64,000 bases of DNA from Ectopseudomonas composti (GTDB lineage: Bacteria; Pseudomonadota; Gammaproteobacteria; Pseudomonadales; Pseudomonadaceae): NCBI RefSeq assembly GCF_900115475.1, contig NZ_FOWP01000001.1, positions 434,001-498,000 of the forward strand. The letters are read 5' to 3'. The notes below the pieces were generated by a model. That model searched no databases and was not told where the DNA came from. It was given only the letters and a program-made list of their open reading frames with translations. Made by a program: the position numbers and the translations under genes. The stretch's first letter is position 1. Each line of letters begins with the position of its first letter. Positions 59,857 to 64,000 of this stretch are shown piece after piece.

Positions 59857-61926
59857 ATGGCCATCGAAAAAAAAACCATCCGCCTGCTGATTCTCGAAGA
59901 CTCGCAGAACGAAGCTGAGCGCCTGGTTAGTTTGTTCCGCAACGCCGGTCACGCCACCCGCGTGCATCGTTTGACCTCCAGCGATGACCTTGCAGAAACC
60001 CTGCAACAAACCTGGGATCTGCTGATCTGCGCGCCGAGCAGCGAGCACCTCGACCCCAGCGAGGCGATTACCGCCATCCGCCGCCAGGCCAAGGACATCC
60101 CGGTCATCCAACTGATCGAAGACAACGACTCCGAGATCATCACCGAGGCACTGCTGTTCGGCGCCCAGGATGCACTGCCGCAAGGCGAGGACGAGCGCCT
60201 GGTGCTGGTGGCCAAGCGCGAGCTGGCCAACCTTGAAGAACGCCGCGCCCGCCGTGCCGCAGAAGTGGCACTGCGCGAGGCGGAAAAACGCTGCCAGCTG
60301 CTGCTGGAAAGCTCGGTGGACGCCATCACCTACGTCCACGACGGCATGCATATCTACGCCAACCGCGCGTACCTGGAACTGTTCCGCTACGAAGATGGCG
60401 AAGAGCTCGAAGGCATGCCGATGATCGACCTGATCGCCAGCGCCGATCACGGGGCCTTCAAGGATTTCCTGAAGAACTACCAGAGCGCCGAAGGCCATGC
60501 CGAGCTCAACTGCCAGGGCGTGCGCGCCGACGGCAGTAGCTTCGCTGCGCAGATGAGCTTTTCGCCTGCCACCTACGACGGCGAGCCGTGCATTCAGGTG
60601 GTGATCCGCGCGGAAACCTCCAACGCCGAACTGGAAGAGAAACTGCGCGAGATCAGCAGCCAGGACCTGGTCACCGGCCTGTTCAACCGCAACCATTTCC
60701 TCGAACTGATGGACAATGCCGCCGAACGCGCCGTCAGCACCGGCCAGCCCTCGACCCTCGCGTACATCCGCGTCGACCGCTACGCCGGCATGCAAGGCGA
60801 AATCGGCCTGGCCGGCATCGACCTGCTGTTGACCGATCTGACCGGTCTGCTGCGCGCACACTTCCCGGCGGAAACCCAACTGGCCCGCTTCGGTGACGAT
60901 GTGTTCGCCGCCCTGCTTCCGGGCCAGACGCCCGAGCAGTGCGAAGCCAGCCTGACGACGCTGCTGAAGAAAGTCGAAGGCCATTTGTTCGACGTCAGCG
61001 GCCGCACCGCCCAGACCACCTTGTCAATTGGCGTAGCCGGCCTCAGCGAGAAAACCGCCAAGGCGCAGGAAGTCATCGACCGTGCGCACCGTTGCGCCGA
61101 TGAGCTCAGCGACGGTAACGCCATCAAGCTGTTCAACCCGGCCGACGAACTGGCCGCCGCCGCCAACCGCGGCAACCTGCTGGCGATGGTGCAGCAAGCG
61201 CTGGAGAACAACAGCTTCCGCCTGCTGTTCCAGCCGATCATCAGCCTGCGTGGCGATGCCCACGAACACTACGAAGTACTGCTGCGCCTGCTCAGCCCGC
61301 AGGGCGAAGAGGTGCCGCCTACGCAGTTCCTCGCAGCCGCCAAGGACGCCGGGCTGGGCGAGAAGATCGACCGCTGGGTGATCCTCAACTCGATCAAGCT
61401 GCTGGCCGATCACCGCTCCAAAGGTCACAACACGCGCCTGTTCGTGCACCTGTCCAGCGCCAGCCTGCAGGACCAGACCCTGCTGCCCTGGCTCAGCGTG
61501 GCACTCAAGGCGGCGCGACTGCCGTCGGACTCACTGGTATTCCAGTTCAGCGAGCCGGATGCCATCGCCTACCTGAAACAGGCCAAGGCCCTGACCCAAG
61601 GCCTAGCGGAGCTGCACTGCAAGGCGGCCCTGAGCCAGTTCGGCTGTGCGCTGAATCCGTTCAACACGCTCAAACACCTGCAAGTGGACTTCGTCAAAGT
61701 CGACGGTTCCTTCTCCCAGGACCTGACCAGCGCGGACAACCAGGAAGCGCTGAAGACGCTGCTCAGCAGCCTGCACGCCCAGGCCAAGCTGACCATCGTG
61801 CCCTTCGTCGAGAGCGCCAGCGTGCTGGCCACGCTGTGGCAGGCCGGGGTCAACTTTATTCAGGGCTACTACCTGCAGGGTCCGAGCCAGTCGATGGACT
61901 ACGACTTCTCGGCCGGTGACGAATAA
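59857..61926 (+). CDS. fimX: Cyclic di-GMP receptor FimX (degenerate GGDEF-EAL)
   Basis: This 689-residue protein has a REC-like domain (about 1-125; LLILEDSQNEAERLVSLF), a PAS domain (about 140-255; VDAITYVHDGMHIYANRAYL), a degenerate GGDEF (GDDVF at 346-350) and a degenerate EAL with EVL at 473-475. The sensor loses both catalytic activities but the EAL domain binds c-di-GMP with high affinity and controls type IV pilus assembly and twitching. Length and the EVL position match P. aeruginosa FimX. The start has no clear Shine-Dalgarno and is followed by nine A in codons 4-7. Confidence 0.95.
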   Translation: MAIEKKTIRLLILEDSQNEAERLVSLFRNAGHATRVHRLTSSDDLAETLQQTWDLLICAPSSEHLDPSEAITAIRRQAKDIPVIQLIEDNDSEIITEALLFGAQDALPQGEDERLVLVAKRELANLEERRARRAAEVALREAEKRCQLLLESSVDAITYVHDGMHIYANRAYLELFRYEDGEELEGMPMIDLIASADHGAFKDFLKNYQSAEGHAELNCQGVRADGSSFAAQMSFSPATYDGEPCIQVVIRAETSNAELEEKLREISSQDLVTGLFNRNHFLELMDNAAERAVSTGQPSTLAYIRVDRYAGMQGEIGLAGIDLLLTDLTGLLRAHFPAETQLARFGDDVFAALLPGQTPEQCEASLTTLLKKVEGHLFDVSGRTAQTTLSIGVAGLSEKTAKAQEVIDRAHRCADELSDGNAIKLFNPADELAAAANRGNLLAMVQQALENNSFRLLFQPIISLRGDAHEHYEVLLRLLSPQGEEVPPTQFLAAAKDAGLGEKIDRWVILNSIKLLADHRSKGHNTRLFVHLSSASLQDQTLLPWLSVALKAARLPSDSLVFQFSEPDAIAYLKQAKALTQGLAELHCKAALSQFGCALNPFNTLKHLQVDFVKVDGSFSQDLTSADNQEALKTLLSSLHAQAKLTIVPFVESASVLATLWQAGVNFIQGYYLQGPSQSMDYDFSAGDE

Positions 61927-61938
61927 GCTCGCCGCAAC

Positions 61939-61968
61939 GAAAAAGCCGCCTGAACAGGCGGCTTTTTC
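61939..61968. terminator. Bidirectional terminator between fimX and serB
   Basis: GAAAAAGCCGCCTG (61939-61952) and CAGGCGGCTTTTTC (61955-61968) form a perfect 14-bp stem with A and T runs, serving fimX (plus) and serB (minus). Confidence 0.92.
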
Positions 61969-61989
61969 ATTTCCGAAAGAACGCGATGC

Positions 61990-63204
61990 TTATTCCTGCC
62001 CCTCGCGATCGCGGAAGCCCAGCAGATAAAGAATGCCATCGAGGCCGAGGGTGGAGATCGCCTGCTTGGCCGATTGCTTGACCAGCGGCTTGGCGCGGAA
62101 CGCCACACCGAGACCAGCCAGACCAAGCATCGGTAAGTCGTTGGCGCCATCACCGACCGCGATGGTCTGCTCCAGCTGCAGGCCTTCCTTCTGCGCCAGC
62201 TCGCGCAGCAGATCAGCCTTGCGCTGGGCATCGACGATGGGCTCGACAGCCACGCCGGTGACCTTACCGTTCTCGATCTGCAGCTCGTTGGCGAACACGT
62301 AGTCGATACCCAGCTTGGCCTGCAGCTGCTTGGCGAAGTAAGTGAAGCCGCCGGACAGAATTGCAGTCTTGTAGCCCAGGCGCTTGAGCTCGGCGAACAG
62401 CACCTCGGCGCCCTCGGTCAGGCGCAGGGACGCGCCGATCTCTTCCAGCACGTCTTCCGACAGGCCCTGCAGCAAGCCCAGACGCTCCTTGAAACTGGCG
62501 CGGAAATCCAGCTCGCCACGCATGGCGCGCTCGGTGATCTCGGCCACCTGCTCGCCGACGCCAGCCGCCTTGGCCAGTTCGTCGATCACCTCGGCCTCGA
62601 TCAACGTCGAATCCATGTCGAACACGGCCAGACGGCGATTGCGCCGGAACACCGAGTCGCGCTGGAAGGCGATGTCGACGTTGAGCTCCTGCGCCACGCT
62701 GAGGAATTCGGCGCGCAGGGCGACCGGATCGGCCGGCTCGCCACGCACGGAAAACTCGATGCAGCCCTTGCCCTGCTCAGCCGGCATATCCAGCGGCATG
62801 CGCCCGGAAAGACGGTCGATATGATCGATATTCAGGTCGTACTTGGCAGTGATCACACTGACGCGCTGCAACTGCTCAGCGCTGACCTTGCGCGTCAGCA
62901 GGGTGACGATATGGCGGGCCTTGCCCTGGCCACCGACCCATTGGCGGTAGTCGTCTTCCGATACCGGGGTGAAACGCACCTGTTGATCGAGCTCGTAGGC
63001 GGTGAACAACAGATCCTTGAGCACCGACTGGGAACGGCCATTGTCCGGAATCTCGATGAGGATGCCGAACGACAGGGTGTCGTGGATCACTGCCTGGCCG
63101 ATGTCGAGGATATTCACCCCGCCTTGAGCCAACACACCGGTGATGGCAGCAGTGAGTCCGGGGCGATCCTCGCCGGTGATATTGATCAGGACGATTTCGC
63201 GCAA
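61990..63204 (-). CDS. serB: Phosphoserine phosphatase
   Basis: This 404-residue enzyme makes serine from phosphoserine. The N-terminal 170 or so residues hold ACT-type domains (INITGEDRPGLTAAITGVLA). The HAD domain has DMDSTLIE with nucleophile Asp196 and general acid Asp198, the motif ILSGGFTYF, and VGDGANDLPML. The start is TTG at 63204, with GGAGGG at a good distance upstream and sequence identity to the usual MRELVLIN terminus; longer ATG frames cross an unconserved region. Divergent from the membrane protein gene. Confidence 0.95.
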   Translation of the reverse strand: MREIVLINITGEDRPGLTAAITGVLAQGGVNILDIGQAVIHDTLSFGILIEIPDNGRSQSVLKDLLFTAYELDQQVRFTPVSEDDYRQWVGGQGKARHIVTLLTRKVSAEQLQRVSVITAKYDLNIDHIDRLSGRMPLDMPAEQGKGCIEFSVRGEPADPVALRAEFLSVAQELNVDIAFQRDSVFRRNRRLAVFDMDSTLIEAEVIDELAKAAGVGEQVAEITERAMRGELDFRASFKERLGLLQGLSEDVLEEIGASLRLTEGAEVLFAELKRLGYKTAILSGGFTYFAKQLQAKLGIDYVFANELQIENGKVTGVAVEPIVDAQRKADLLRELAQKEGLQLEQTIAVGDGANDLPMLGLAGLGVAFRAKPLVKQSAKQAISTLGLDGILYLLGFRDREGQE

Positions 63205-63379
63205 GACGCACCCTCCAAGGCAAACGATTGAGGCAGGCAAGCGACCGAAGAGGCCACTGACCGACGAAAAGGCGCACATTCTACCCAGTTTCCCGTCTAT
63301 CCGGGCAGCTGCGCGCTTTGCCCGCTCCAGGCCGCTCGCTATACTGCGCGGCAACTTCAGTCGACAAGAGCCGTGCTCT

Positions 63380-64000
63380 GTGAACCGGCCCGCGCCCGTC
63401 AAACCCGATAATTTCTTCATCATGATCTTCCACGCGCTGCGTCAGCGGCGGGTGCCCTTGGTTCTGCGCATCGCCAGCCACAGTCTGTTGCTGGTGGCCT
63501 TGGCCATGGTCATCTATGCCTGGGTCATGGGCATGCAGTTCAAGCAGGCCATGCAGCAGCAGGCCGATGCCCTGGGCCAGGCGCTGATCACCCAGACAGC
63601 GGCCTCGGCTACCGAGCTGCTGGTGTCCAACGACATCCTCAGCCTCAACGTGCTACTGAACAACCTGGCGAAGAACCCGCTGGTGGCCCACGCAGCCATC
63701 TATAGCGTGGATAACCGCATCCTCGCCGAATCAGGATCGCGCCCAACGCGCAGTGTGCTGGGCGAAACCGAGGGTCTGTACACCACCCCCATCACCTTCC
63801 AGGAGGTGATGGCCGGGCAGTTGCGCATCAGCTTGGACATGAGCCAGTTCCAGCAGCCGATGACCATCAGCCTGCAGAGCATGGGCATTCTCAGCCTGAT
63901 TCTGCTGGCCCTGACCCTGTCGCTGAGCATGCGCCTCGGCCGGCATATTTCCACTCCACTGCTGCAGATGCGCCTATGGCTGCGTGACCCGGACGACCCT
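63380..64000 (+). CDS. Smp/YtjB (AhpA)-like membrane protein, cut by window end
   Basis: About 207 residues are visible. They show a first membrane helix (SHSLLLVALAMVIYAWVMG), a periplasmic region (about 90 residues) rich in Ala/Leu, a second helix (SMGILSLILLALTLSLSM), and a HAMP-like start (RLGRHISTPLLQMRLW). The gene diverges from serB, as E. coli ytjB (smp) does, so I assign the same family; the function is unknown. The start is GTG at 63380, with only a weak Shine-Dalgarno; no better start is found. The C-terminus lies beyond the window. Confidence 0.7.
   Translation, partial: MNRPAPVKPDNFFIMIFHALRQRRVPLVLRIASHSLLLVALAMVIYAWVMGMQFKQAMQQQADALGQALITQTAASATELLVSNDILSLNVLLNNLAKNPLVAHAAIYSVDNRILAESGSRPTRSVLGETEGLYTTPITFQEVMAGQLRISLDMSQFQQPMTISLQSMGILSLILLALTLSLSMRLGRHISTPLLQMRLWLRDPDDP

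Overview
The window is chromosomal DNA of a Pseudomonas-type gammaproteobacterium. It is GC-rich, and from about 25 kb to the end the gene order matches the Pseudomonas aeruginosa alr-dnaB-rplI-rpsR-rpsF-rlmB-rnr-tRNA-Leu-purA-hisZ-hflCKX-hfq-miaA-mutL-amiB-tsaE-nnrD-queG-orn-rsgA-motBA-(HDOD)-rhdA-psd-(PilZ-like)-fimX-serB block as I remember it. Flagellar stator genes and fimX indicate a polarly flagellated, type IV piliated pseudomonad. The host is assigned from gene content and synteny only; no database search was possible.

The first 17 kb are accessory and hold the most interesting material. After a truncated transglutaminase-like gene (1-1790, minus), ten plus-strand genes (2013-17078) look like one dedicated export and modification locus. 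They encode a periplasmic adaptor, a GAF-HlyD fusion, a PqqD-like/M50 metalloprotease-like/HlyD membrane fusion, an Asp/Asn beta-hydroxylase-like enzyme, a PAPS-type sulfotransferase-like enzyme, a GNAT acetyltransferase, a small DUF6916-like protein, a phage tail-collar-type protein, a 1915-residue Ig-repeat protein with an N-terminal LEPR motif and DUF4347 domain, and a TolC-family outer-membrane lipoprotein. No ABC transporter is present. The M50 fusion sits where a type I secretion ATPase would be expected, so this is the best candidate for an undescribed system.

From 17 to 25 kb there is a minus-strand pair of lipoproteins of unknown function (diheme cytochrome plus parallel beta-helix protein) behind an AT-rich palindromic operator candidate. 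A SAM methyltransferase, a YgiQ-family radical SAM protein and a 7TMR-DISM diguanylate cyclase follow.

From 25 to 49 kb nearly everything is minus-strand housekeeping: alanine racemase, replicative helicase, ribosomal proteins S6, S18 and L9, RNA modification and decay (rlmB, rnr), two tRNA-Leu(CAG) genes, a chemoreceptor, purA-hisZ with a small DUF2065 gene, and the amiB-mutL-miaA-hfq-hflX-hflK-hflC superoperon. Clear intrinsic terminators and REP-like palindromes separate these units.

From 49 to 64 kb come queG, orn, a membrane-anchored methyltransferase, rsgA, motAB behind a near-consensus FliA promoter, an HDOD protein, rhdA, psd, a degenerate PilZ-like protein, fimX, serB and the start of a Smp/YtjB-like membrane protein cut by the window end. 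Motility and c-di-GMP functions are concentrated here.
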